Shown one piece after another: positions 28,901-35,894 of a stretch of DNA of 64,000 bases; position 1 is the first letter of the stretch; every line of letters begins with the position of its first letter. Source of the DNA: Ferranicluibacter rubi. GTDB taxonomy: Bacteria; Pseudomonadota; Alphaproteobacteria; Rhizobiales; Rhizobiaceae. The stretch covers positions 124,001-188,000 of the forward strand of contig NZ_JAANCM010000008.1 in assembly GCF_011603255.1 (NCBI RefSeq), read 5' to 3'. The position numbers and the translations under genes were made by a program. Under the pieces are notes generated by a model, which saw only the letters and a program-made list of their open reading frames with translations, ran no database searches and had not been told where the DNA came from.

Positions 28901-31900
28901 GCGCGACATTGACGCTGACATCGTCATGGGCACCCCGAATGGTGACGGAGACGGTTTCCGTCGCTTTGCCGCCATGGCCGTCGTCCACGGTCACCTGATA
29001 GGACTGCGTCAGCACCTCACCGGCTTCGAGCCTGTCGAGGGCGGCATCGCCCACCTGGAATGTCCAGCCGAGCTTGCCGCCGGAAACGGTGCCGAGGCTG
29101 AAGGTGCCGAGATAGTTCGCGCCGCCGGCGACGTAGCTCACCGCGTGCTTGTCGGTGATATCGGCATCGGTAATGCTGAGCGCGCCAGTCGCCGTGTGGG
29201 TTGCCTGGTTCTCTTGGGGGGAGCCATCGGCAAGCTCGGTCACCGCTCCCGTGAGGGTGGATGTGGCAGCCGTGATGACGGGGGCGTCGTTGGCGCCGGT
29301 GATCGTCACGGTGATGGTCTCGGTCGTGCTCGCACCTTTGCTGTCGGTGATCCGGACATCATAGAACTGCGTGCGTACCTGTCCTTCGGCCAGCCAGTCG
29401 AGCGCGCCGCTGTTGACGGAATAGACCCAAGGCAGCAGGCCGAACTGCGCTGATGTCGGCTGCTTGTACTCGACGGTGCCGAGATACCCGCCGTCACGCG
29501 GCGTGATCGTCACGCTGTGCGTGTCGCCGAGGTTCTTGTCGGTGAACTCGATCGTGCCGTTGGTCTTCAGGATGGTGCTGTTTTCGCCGATCTTCCCGTC
29601 GGCAAGCTCGCTGACGGCGCCGGTCTTGGTGGTGCCGGAGGCCACCACTTCTGGCGCGTCGTTGCGGCCCGCGACTTTCAGTTCCGCGCTTTCGAAATTG
29701 GTAAACGTCATGCCGCGCCAGGTCAGGTTGCCGCGGGGCGTCCAGGCGTCGTTGCCGAGCGCGACCCAGCCTGCTGCCTTTGCCGCCGCTTCGAAGCTGG
29801 CGAGATCGCCGGCGTCGATGCTGAGGGAAAGTGCGTCCTTGCCGGCGCCGCCGTCGAACGTGGTCGGCGTCGTATCGACGGTGGAGAGGCCAAGGCTCAG
29901 CCGGTCGTCGCCGCCGCCCAGATTGATGCGGCCGTCGATGTTCCAGTTCTTGCCGAGTGTGACTGTATCGACGCCGGTCGTGCTGCCGGTCAGCGCACCG
30001 CGCAGGGTGAAGTTGTCGCCGGCTTTGATGGTATTGACGTTCTGCGCGCCGTTCAGCGTCATCGCGCCGCCCACGGTCACGCCGTTGCCGAAGTCAAAGG
30101 TCTTGGTGGAATAGGCGCCGTCGGCATCGATGCCGCCGCCAATGCTGACGCCGTCGCCAAGCTTGATCTTCATCGTGGCGAAGTTCGCCGCCGTGCCGGC
30201 ACCATCCATGTCGATGGCGGCGTCCGACTTCGACCGGTCGCCGATCGTCAGCGTGTTGACGGTGCCTGCGCCCGAGCCATCGGCACGGATCAGGCTGAAG
30301 GTCGTCTCGTCGCCGAGGACGACCGTATTCTTGATGCCGCCCTTGCCCATGAGGATATCGCCGCCATTGAGGCGGGCACCCAGGCCGGTGGAGAGATTGG
30401 CGGAATGCAGGCTGTTGCTGAAGTCCAGATTGCCGGCCTTCAACTCGAAGAAGTTGCCGGCCTCCAGCCGGTTCGAGCCGCCGCCGAAGTCGCCGCCCGT
30501 GAGCAGGCGGACGTTGTCGCCGAAGACGACGTTGTCGTCGGCCTTCGTTGTGGCCAGCCGCGAGACCACGGTGACCTGGCTGTCCGTGGGGAAGCCCGGA
30601 TCGTCCAAGCCGCGCAGCGTGACCGAGATGGTCTGCACGGTGATCCCCCCATGGCCGTCGTCGATGGCGACGTCATAGGTCTGCACGACCTCCTGCCCCT
30701 CCGATAGCTTGTCGAGGGCGGTGTCGTTGACCTTGTAGGTCCAGGTGATCGAACCGGTCTTCACGCCGATGCCAGTCGTCGGATTGCCGATCGTCAGCTG
30801 GCCGAGATAGTCCGTGCCCTTCGGCGTGATGCTCGCGGTGTGGGCTTCCGCGTCCGCATCCGCAAAGGCGATGATGCCGCTCGTGGTCAGTTCGGTCTTG
30901 TTTTCGCCGGGCGTGCCGTTCTTCAGTTCGGTGACATCTCCGGCAACGGTCGAGTATTTCGTAAACACCTTCGGCGCGTCGTTGCCGGCGGTGTCGTCCA
31001 CATCCGGCACGAGCAGGCCGCAGAGGCAGACGGCTTCGCCCGTCGTGGCGCAGGGGCTGCTCGGCGCGGTCGGATCGAGATCGGCGAAGTTGCCGTAGTT
31101 GGCGATCTTCAGGTCGCGGATCAGGCCGACGAAATGTGCGTCGCCGGACACGCTGGATTCGCCGATGAGGTAGTGGGCACGATCGACGTCAGCGGGCACG
31201 ACGCCCTGGCCTTCTTTCAGGACCTCGGAATTCTTGATGATGCGCATCACGCCGTTCAGATCGACGCCAACGCGCCATGTCGCGGTTTCGCCTTCGATGA
31301 TCGCGTTGGTCGCAACCACCCGGTAGGTCTCGCCGCCCTGCTTGATCACGAACTCGATGTCGCTGGTATCGCCGACCTGGCCGAGCCAGATGTTCTGCGC
31401 ATCCGGGCCGTTGCCGAGATCGAAGATCTTCTGGTTCTTGCCACCGGCCAGATCGTCGAAGCGGGCGCTGACAGCCAGCGCGAAGGCGCCGTCGATCTGC
31501 TCGTTGTCGATCGCATAGATGGTCGCGCCGCCGCCCTGAAGATTGTCGGTCTGCTGGAGGTCGACCATGTCGACGCCGACCATCTTGGCGACGGACGGCA
31601 CGCCGTTTTTGTCCACGACGAACATCATCCAGGCGCCGGGGATGGCGATATTGGCCTTGGGGATCGTGATCTCGACCGTATTGCCGTCGATGATCTTGTG
31701 TTCGAGCTCCACGAACCGCACGTCGGCATTGCGCGCATGCGTATTGGCGCCCGACTTGATGAAGGTGATCTTGCCGATGTCGGAGGTGTCGTCCACGGTG
31801 ATGCGGATGACGCTGTCGGTATCGATATTGGTCGGTGCGGAAACGATCGAGGGCCGGTCGGTGGTCGGGTTGCCGTTCGCGTCGAACAGGTAGGAGGGGT

Positions 31901-33065
31901 TGAGGATCTGGAAGTTGGCGTTCTCTTCCGGGCCCGGTGAGCCGCTGCCGCCGGAGTAGATCGTGCCGTCGGGCAGCAGAAGCGCGCTGGAATGGTACAT
32001 CCGGGCGAGATCCTGCTTCTCGGAATAGGTGACGGCGCCCGTCGCGGGATCCCAGAAGAGGACGGAGTGCTGTGCCGTGCCGATGCTGTCGGCCAGCAGG
32101 CCGGCGCTGGAGGCGCCGCCGACCATGGCAACCTTGCCGTCCGGCATCATGATGAAAGTGCCGTTGGTGCGGGCGACCAGACCGCCGCCGTCTTCGTTGT
32201 TGATCGAGAAGGCGAACTCCCACTTGATCGTCGGCTGCGACAGGTCGGCTTTCCAGACCTGACCCGTGCTCGAGGCGACGATGACCTTGTCGGTCTCGTA
32301 CATCATGGAGCCGGTGAGGTTACGGGTGTCGAAGGGCAGCTTGCCGATCTTCTGCACGGAGCCTTCGCCCTGCACGTCCATGCGGTAGACGTCGTGGCCG
32401 GAATTGCTCGTGCCACCGGCTTCGATGATGATGACGGAGCCGTCGGTGACCTGCCAGGCGTGCGGATAGTAATAGGTGCCGGTCAGCGTTCCCTCGCCAT
32501 CCTTCATGTCGCCCATATAGGTGCCGGAGAGCTGGCGCATGCCCGTTTCGCTGTTGTAGATTTCCGCAAAGGTCGAGCCGTTGGAGTTCTCGTCACGGCC
32601 GCCGACCATCAGGATTTCGCCGTTGCTCAGCGTCACCGTGGTTCCGTACCAGCGAGCCTGGTGCAGGGCAAAGCTCGAGTCTTCCTGTGAAATGTTGCGG
32701 ATCGACTGGGTGGTGTAGTCGAACACCACGACATCGTGCCGCCCGGTCCAGGTGCCGCCGGCTTCGCCCGTATTGTGGTTGTCGCCGCCCATGATGATGA
32801 CGTTGCCCGTGGTCGGGTCGATCGACATCTGCGAGCAGAAGATGTTGGTGCCCGTGGTATTCGGCAGCACCTTGAGAACGCCGGTGACCGGATCGTAGAT
32901 GGAGTAGACGAAGCGCGCGTCGTAGTCTCCGGCAACGCCATCCGTGCCGAATGCGAGCACCTTGCCGTCCGGAAGGACGATGGAATGCAGCGGAATGAGG
33001 GCGTCCTTGATGACGGCGCCCCATTCGCCGTTGCCATTCGTGTCCTTCGAGGTCAGGTTGGCCAT
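25956..33065 (-). CDS. Giant type I-secreted copper radical oxidase with VCBS and solenoid repeats
   Basis: A 2,369-residue protein without Sec signal (MANLTSKDTNGNGEWG). Residues 1-500 form a kelch-type beta-propeller plus C-terminal domain like galactose/glyoxal oxidases. The copper-radical residues are all present: Cys77 (NIFCSQM) and Tyr140 (QARWYGT) for the thioether cofactor, Tyr357-His358 (RMYHSSALLLPDG) and His443 (ANTHARNADVR). Residues 510-660 look LamG-like; Cys672/680/682 follow. VCBS repeats lie at 695-822 and 1135-1625 (four in a row). Unrecognised modules lie at 833-1133, 1633-1935 and 1944-2245. The end (about 2280-2369) has RTX-like GTDGDDFILGNAGDNI and GGNDTVDGGQGYDVL. The T1SS genes converge on it 15 bp away, so secretion by that system is inferred. 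The start has GGAG eight bases upstream. It may oxidise alcohols or aldehydes outside the cell, making H2O2; substrate unknown. Confidence 0.88.
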   Translation of the reverse strand: MANLTSKDTNGNGEWGAVIKDALIPLHSIVLPDGKVLAFGTDGVAGDYDARFVYSIYDPVTGVLKVLPNTTGTNIFCSQMSIDPTTGNVIIMGGDNHNTGEAGGTWTGRHDVVVFDYTTQSIRNISQEDSSFALHQARWYGTTVTLSNGEILMVGGRDENSNGSTFAEIYNSETGMRQLSGTYMGDMKDGEGTLTGTYYYPHAWQVTDGSVIIIEAGGTSNSGHDVYRMDVQGEGSVQKIGKLPFDTRNLTGSMMYETDKVIVASSTGQVWKADLSQPTIKWEFAFSINNEDGGGLVARTNGTFIMMPDGKVAMVGGASSAGLLADSIGTAQHSVLFWDPATGAVTYSEKQDLARMYHSSALLLPDGTIYSGGSGSPGPEENANFQILNPSYLFDANGNPTTDRPSIVSAPTNIDTDSVIRITVDDTSDIGKITFIKSGANTHARNADVRFVELEHKIIDGNTVEITIPKANIAIPGAWMMFVVDKNGVPSVAKMVGVDMVDLQQTDNLQGGGATIYAIDNEQIDGAFALAVSARFDDLAGGKNQKIFDLGNGPDAQNIWLGQVGDTSDIEFVIKQGGETYRVVATNAIIEGETATWRVGVDLNGVMRIIKNSEVLKEGQGVVPADVDRAHYLIGESSVSGDAHFVGLIRDLKIANYGNFADLDPTAPSSPCATTGEAVCLCGLLVPDVDDTAGNDAPKVFTKYSTVAGDVTELKNGTPGENKTELTTSGIIAFADADAEAHTASITPKGTDYLGQLTIGNPTTGIGVKTGSITWTYKVNDTALDKLSEGQEVVQTYDVAIDDGHGGITVQTISVTLRGLDDPGFPTDSQVTVVSRLATTKADDNVVFGDNVRLLTGGDFGGGSNRLEAGNFFELKAGNLDFSNSLHSANLSTGLGARLNGGDILMGKGGIKNTVVLGDETTFSLIRADGSGAGTVNTLTIGDRSKSDAAIDMDGAGTAANFATMKIKLGDGVSIGGGIDADGAYSTKTFDFGNGVTVGGAMTLNGAQNVNTIKAGDNFTLRGALTGSTTGVDTVTLGKNWNIDGRINLGGGDDRLSLGLSTVDTTPTTFDGGAGKDALSLSIDAGDLASFEAAAKAAGWVALGNDAWTPRGNLTWRGMTFTNFESAELKVAGRNDAPEVVASGTTKTGAVSELADGKIGENSTILKTNGTIEFTDKNLGDTHSVTITPRDGGYLGTVEYKQPTSAQFGLLPWVYSVNSGALDWLAEGQVRTQFYDVRITDSKGASTTETITVTITGANDAPVITAATSTLTGAVTELADGSPQENQATHTATGALSITDADITDKHAVSYVAGGANYLGTFSLGTVSGGKLGWTFQVGDAALDRLEAGEVLTQSYQVTVDDGHGGKATETVSVTIRGAHDDVSVNVAPVIHVAESTLAGTIAEPTGQEATVLNASGSLIFSDADAAGSVPAVTATARGADYLGGLVLGTASGYQLGWTFSVPSTAVDFLAAGETRVQVYDVTVDDGRGGRVTQPVSVTITGTNDAPVILTSASVLSGGITELVDGSAGENRTTLTTTGSIRYSDADLSDSHTATFAAKGTGYLGAFTLTQGENGKVGWTFAAEDSTLDTLKAGEVLTQSYDIMVDDGHGGRTTQTAVVTITGAADAQAGPTIVSALKVGAGADAIVFGDDTTLTQGGGFGAGANSLTAGDNFVLKAGTLNFDASTGPASLTLGKNANLNGGDILMSNAGATNTVTVGDGSKISYVLMNGGGANASQMLTLGQKVATDYAIVMNGSGTAADAMELGVTIGNGSSVGGAFTANGNNAAKRVTLGDAVMIDGALSLQGTNNTTTVKIGDDLTLKGAFNGAGSGTETVEIGRNWQIDGQVDLGAGNDTLRIGTTTRDSAGTISGGAGTDSLDIVMTADLRVSFESAASAANWVRKADGSWDPQGRALSWQGNSYTSFEAVKTTIVAGTSSVPVKTAIDSLQATAGADAFILGSDVTLQNGTYFAGGANSLTAGDNFTLKAGTLNFDGSSGASNLTLGKNANLNGGDILMSNAGAANAVTVGDGSKISYVLMNGGGAKASQTLTLGEKVTTDYAMVIDGSGTAADAMEIDVRIGSGSSIGGVLYANGNNATKTVTLGNNVTIDGAMSLQGANNTTTVRIGDDLTLKGAFIGAGSGSETVEIGRNWQIDGAVNLGAGNDKLRIGSTDRDSTGTIAGGAGTDSLELVLANTAEKTAFAAVAKAAGWQMLDDGSWNTLGRAVTWHGVTYTTFETAKATIEAVAVIVATAGDGHIQGVAASAMATGMAKAVTLDTATFYGTDGDDFILGNAGDNILEPRGGNDTVDGGQGYDVLRLSGNAADYSFVKEADGSILMTSAHDGHDVLHNVEAVWFHDAAQPTAIDHLTN
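26331..27236 (-). repeat. Unrecognised ~300-residue solenoid module, copy 3
   Basis: Residues 1944-2245. It aligns with copy 2 at a constant offset of 310 residues (930 bp), with long identical stretches such as LTLGKNANLNGGDILMSNAG and VGDGSKISYVLMNGGGA. This points to a recent tandem duplication. The cap reads WHGVTYTTFETAKATIEA. Confidence 0.8.
27261..28169 (-). repeat. Unrecognised ~300-residue solenoid module, copy 2
   Basis: Residues 1633-1935. It begins with an RTX-like AGADAIVFGDD, has about ten sub-repeats of 22-26 residues (for example LTLGKNANLNGGDILMSNAG, TVTVGDGSKISYVLMNGGGA, TVEIGRNWQIDGQVDLGAGN), and ends with GGAGTDSLDIV and a cap with WQGNSYTSFEAVK. Confidence 0.78.
28191..29663 (-). 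repeat. VCBS repeats 2-5 of the giant protein
   Basis: Four consecutive VCBS units at about residues 1135-1262, 1262-1385, 1388-1505 and 1506-1625. Each has a NDAP-type entry, a YLG-x-F/L strand, a GWTF-type strand and VDDGHGG or a variant near the end. Unit 2 is the most diverged (ITDSKGASTTETITV). Confidence 0.9.
29667..30569 (-). repeat. Unrecognised ~300-residue solenoid module, copy 1
   Basis: Residues 833-1133. Sub-repeats such as NTLTIGDRSKSDAAIDMDGA, KTFDFGNGVTVGGAMTLNGA, NTIKAGDNFTLRGALTGSTT and DTVTLGKNWNIDGRINLGGG show the pattern T-x-hydrophobic-x-G-(x)4-hydrophobic-x-G-x-hydrophobic. It ends in a GGAGKDALSL RTX-like motif and a capping unit with WRGMTFTNFESAE. It is the most diverged copy and is separated from the other two by four VCBS units. 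Confidence 0.75.
30600..30983 (-). repeat. VCBS repeat 1 of the giant protein
   Basis: Residues 695-822. Typical VCBS features: entry NDAPKV, central YLGQLTIG, WTYKVNDTALDKLSEGQEVV and exit TYDVAIDDGHGGITVQTISV. Such repeats form Ca-linked beta-sandwich rods in large secreted adhesins. Confidence 0.9.
31566..33065 (-). other. Encoded copper radical oxidase domain (AA5-like)
   Basis: Domain annotation within the giant gene, residues 1-500. Repeated DGKVLAFG, GNVIIMGGD, GEILMVGGR, GKVAMVGG and GTIYSGGS strands are kelch-type propeller blades. The positions of Cys77, Tyr140, Tyr357, His358 and His443 follow the order and spacing logic of galactose oxidase Cys228, Tyr272, Tyr495, His496 and His581. 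The final segment (about 405-500) corresponds to the DUF1929 domain that supplies the last His ligand. Confidence 0.85.
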
Positions 33066-33171
33066 TGGTCATACTCCATGGGATGAACAGACTGCCAAGG
33101 CGTCAGCCTGCAGTGTCCCGAAACGATCAGAAATGAAAATGCGGACCACCGGGGTGGTCGAAAGCCCTGCT

Positions 33172-33462
33172 TTAACGGACCGGTTGAAGCACCAGCGTGC
33201 CGACGGGGCGCTGCCGTGCGGCGATGGTCGTTGCCACTATGAGGGCGACGCCAAGAGCGGCGGCCGGGCAGCCCCAGCAATGGACGGCGTCGGCAAACAT
33301 CGAGCCCGAAACATCGACCGAACTGCCGCAGATCGAGCCGATGAAGGCGTCTGCCGTCTGCAGGTGAGCGGCGATCTTCGCCGTACCCGCGGCCGTCAGC
33401 ATGGCGCCGAGACCGGCGAAGCCCATAATGAAAGCAGCCTGCTTTTCGGAATGATGGGTCAT
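33172..33462 (-). CDS. Small Cys-containing membrane protein, unknown
   Basis: A 96-residue protein that I do not recognise. It has two hydrophobic helices (AAFIMGFAGLGAMLTAAGTA and PAAALGVALIVATTIAA) flanking a loop with three Cys and one His: SICGSSVDVSG and then VHCWGCPAA, which includes a CxxC pair. A GAGGATCAT leader precedes the ATG at 33462. It sits 106 bp upstream of the giant oxidase gene on the same strand and may be cotranscribed. A role in copper delivery or in redox handling of the exported protein is conceivable but is only inference. Confidence 0.6.
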   Translation of the reverse strand: MTHHSEKQAAFIMGFAGLGAMLTAAGTAKIAAHLQTADAFIGSICGSSVDVSGSMFADAVHCWGCPAAALGVALIVATTIAARQRPVGTLVLQPVR

Positions 33463-33514
33463 ATGATCCTCGTCAGTATAAATCGCTTTATATCGAGAAA
33501 CAGTATTCCCGAAA

Positions 33515-33530
33515 CTTCTTAAATAAGAAG
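33515..33530. promoter_or_regulatory. Palindrome in the divergent region before the oxidase locus
   Basis: CTTCTTA and TAAGAAG form a perfect 7-bp inverted repeat around AA, in the AT-rich 268-bp gap between the 96-residue membrane protein and the GntR gene. It is 53 bp upstream of the membrane protein start and suits a regulator site for the leftward transcript. Confidence 0.35.
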
Positions 33531-33662
33531 CAAAATGCGAGATTGCTAAAATTCGACCGATTTATACGGTTAATTTTAACGCTGACTTCAGGATCTTTCT
33601 GCGGCATCACGCGCGGTCGTGATCCCAAAGACGTGTGCAAGGCGCTTGATTTGATCGGTGAT

Positions 33663-33674
33663 GTTTGATCAAAC
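33663..33674. promoter_or_regulatory. Palindrome GTTTGATCAAAC, candidate GntR operator
   Basis: A perfect 12-bp palindrome 57 bp upstream of the GntR start. FCD-type GntR proteins commonly bind short palindromes with a TGATCA-like or TNGTNNNACNA core near their own promoters. A second TTGATTTGATC half lies just upstream (about 33647-33657). Confidence 0.4.
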
Positions 33675-33730
33675 TTGGTCAGCTTCGGATCGTGGATTGC
33701 GAAGATCCGGCAGCCGCAGGAGCGTGGGAG

Positions 33731-34489
33731 ATGGCAATAGGGACGGGAGACGACCTGCGAAACGAACCGGCCGCCGCTGGCGTCGAGGCGCGAGCGATCT
33801 CGCCGGTCGGGCGTGAGACGCTTCAGGATCGCGTCTATGCCCAGCTGCGGAATTCGCTCATCAACGGCATGTTCGATGCCGGCGACGTGCTGCGCATCGT
33901 TGATCTTGCCGAGCGCCTGCAGACCAGCACCATGCCGGTGCGCGAGGCGCTGGGGCGTCTCGTGTCGGAAAAGGCGCTGGAGTCGCTGCCAAACCGCTCC
34001 GTCCGCGTACCGCTCATCACCCGTACGCGGCTCGACGATCTCGCCCGGGCACGCATTCTCATCGAAGGGCGGATGGTCTCGCTCGCGCTGCCGCATCTGA
34101 CGCGCGAGGATATCGCCATCCTGAAGCAGGCCAATGTGGATTGCGATGCTGCGTTCGAGACGCATGGCAAGGATATCGGCCATGTCACCTCCGCGCTGAA
34201 CCAGCGCTTCCACTTTCATCTCTACAGCGTCGCTCGCTCCCCCGTTCTCCTGTCGATTGTCGAGAGCCTCTGGTTGCAGTCCGGCGCCATCATCCGTCAG
34301 GCGGCGCAGATCCACGACGAGCAGGGTGGGCTTGCCGCAACCGATCATCACTGGGCGCTGATCGCAGCGCTGGAAGCGCGCGACGAGGATGCGGCGCTGC
34401 GTTCGCTCACCAATGACATCAGCCGCTCGTTCGACCTCATCCGGGGACGGCTCGATGCGCAGGAAGGCGGGGAGGTGCGCTATGGCTGA
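33731..34489 (+). CDS. GntR-family regulator with FCD domain
   Basis: A 252-residue regulator. The winged-helix domain (about residues 30-95) has the GntR signature LRIVDLAERLQTSTMPVREA with LGRLVSEKALE after it. The C-terminal FCD domain (about 105-235) keeps the His-containing helices RFHFHLYSVA and DHHWALIAALEARDEDAA, which bind metal and an organic acid ligand. The start at 33731 has GGAG at good spacing; an earlier Met 22 codons upstream is less likely. It overlaps the next gene by 8 bp, so it leads the operon 33731-37154 and probably regulates it. Confidence 0.88.
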   Translation: MAIGTGDDLRNEPAAAGVEARAISPVGRETLQDRVYAQLRNSLINGMFDAGDVLRIVDLAERLQTSTMPVREALGRLVSEKALESLPNRSVRVPLITRTRLDDLARARILIEGRMVSLALPHLTREDIAILKQANVDCDAAFETHGKDIGHVTSALNQRFHFHLYSVARSPVLLSIVESLWLQSGAIIRQAAQIHDEQGGLAATDHHWALIAALEARDEDAALRSLTNDISRSFDLIRGRLDAQEGGEVRYG

Positions 34490-34835
34490 GGCTGGCGATG
34501 ACGGCTTCGAGCTGTTCGATCTGCGTGTGGACGTGATCATTCCCGAGGGCGGTACGGTCTATTGCGGCGCGAAGCCGGGCGACCATTTCGAGCTGCGCGG
34601 TGAAATGCTGCATCTGCCCGAGGGGCAGGGCCTGTCGATATATTCGCTCGCCTCCGTGCTGCCGCTGCTTGCGGCCAAGCAGCGGCCCACCCACCGCAAC
34701 GACTGGATGACGACGGATGCGGAGATCGCGTGTCCGGACCCGAACTGCTCCACGCGGTTGCGCATCACGCGCCTGCACCACCGGCGTTTCAGCCACGCCG
34801 CGACCACCGCAGTCCCCCTGAACGACGAAACATAG
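34482..34835 (+). CDS. TIGR04076-like small protein
   Basis: A 117-residue protein. The pattern CGAKPGDHFEL, then SIYSLASVLPLLAAKQR, then ACPDPNCSTRLRITRL matches the layout of TIGR04076 proteins, whose members carry a C-x-x-G-H/P-x-x-GD start and a CPDP motif before the last strand. No function is proven for the family. Its ATG lies inside the 3' end of the GntR gene (8-bp overlap), and 10 bp separate it from the aldo/keto reductase gene. It may be an accessory of the reductase, but this is inference. Confidence 0.72.
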   Translation: MAEAGDDGFELFDLRVDVIIPEGGTVYCGAKPGDHFELRGEMLHLPEGQGLSIYSLASVLPLLAAKQRPTHRNDWMTTDAEIACPDPNCSTRLRITRLHHRRFSHAATTAVPLNDET

Positions 34836-34845
34836 GCCTGAAGAT

Positions 34846-35892
34846 ATGCAACGCATCGCCATCGCTCCCGACTACGAGATCTCCCGCGTCATCCGCGGCG
34901 GCTGGCAGCTGGCGGGCGGTCACGGCACCGTCGATGGGGACACTGCGGTGGAAGACATGATCGCCTTCGCGGATGCCGGCATCACCACCTTCGACTGTGC
35001 CGACATCTACACAGGCGTCGAAGAGCTGATCGGCCGCTTCCGGCTCGCCTATGGCAATCTGCGGGGCGCGGAGGCGTTGTCGCGCATCCGGGTCCATACG
35101 AAGTTCGTGCCCGACCTTGCCGTCCTGCCCACCATCGACAAGGCCTATGTCGAGGGCGTGATCGACACCTCGCGCAAGCGACTGAAAATCGAGACGCTCG
35201 ATCTCGTCCAGTTTCACTGGTGGGCGCTCGACGTGCCCGGCTGGCTGGAGACGGCTGGCTGGTTGAAGGAGCTGTCGGAGGAGGGCAAGATCGGCAAGGT
35301 CAGTCTGACCAACTTCGATGCCGACCACGTGGCGGCCATCGTCGATGCCGGCGTTCCCGTCGCCTCCCTTCAGCTGCAATATTCGCTGCTCGACCGGCGT
35401 CCGGAAAAGCGCATGGTCGATCTCGCGCGCGCGAAGGGGTTTGCCTTGCTCTGCTACGGCACGGTCGCCGGCGGCTTCCTTAGCGATCGCTGGCTGGGGG
35501 AGGTGGAGCCGGAGCACCCGCTCGAAAACCGGTCGCTGACCAAGTACAAGCTGATCATCGACGATTTCGGCGGATGGGACCTTTTCCAGTCCCTCCTGCT
35601 GACGCTACGGCGCATTGCCGACCGCCATGAGACCGACATCGCGACGGTCGCGAGCGCCGCCATGCTGACGAAGCCCACCGTTGCCGCCGTCATCGTCGGT
35701 GCGCGCAACCGCAGCCATCTGCCTGCCAATCTCGCCATCTCCGATATCGTGCTCGACGACGCCGACCATGCGGCACTGGCAGCAGTCCTCGCTGACGCCC
35801 GGCCGCTGGACGGCGATGTCTATGCGCTGGAACGCGACCGCACGGGCCGTCACGGCGCCATCATGAAATACAATCTCAACAAAGGGGAATAA
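34846..35892 (+). CDS. Aldo/keto reductase (sugar dehydrogenase-like)
   Basis: A 348-residue cytoplasmic TIM-barrel oxidoreductase. The catalytic tetrad is visible: Asp and Tyr in TFDCADIYTGVE, Lys in VHTKFVPD and His in VQFHWWALDVPGW. The C-terminal GARNRSHLPANL segment matches the NADP-binding loop. Its similarity to D-threo-aldose/L-fucose and L-galactose dehydrogenases suggests oxidation of an aldose to its lactone, but exact specificity is uncertain. Only 2 bp separate it from the LivJ-type binding protein gene. It could supply the missing L-fucose dehydrogenase step for the island at 46-61 kb. Confidence 0.83.
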   Translation: MQRIAIAPDYEISRVIRGGWQLAGGHGTVDGDTAVEDMIAFADAGITTFDCADIYTGVEELIGRFRLAYGNLRGAEALSRIRVHTKFVPDLAVLPTIDKAYVEGVIDTSRKRLKIETLDLVQFHWWALDVPGWLETAGWLKELSEEGKIGKVSLTNFDADHVAAIVDAGVPVASLQLQYSLLDRRPEKRMVDLARAKGFALLCYGTVAGGFLSDRWLGEVEPEHPLENRSLTKYKLIIDDFGGWDLFQSLLLTLRRIADRHETDIATVASAAMLTKPTVAAVIVGARNRSHLPANLAISDIVLDDADHAALAAVLADARPLDGDVYALERDRTGRHGAIMKYNLNKGE

Positions 35893-35894
35893 GA

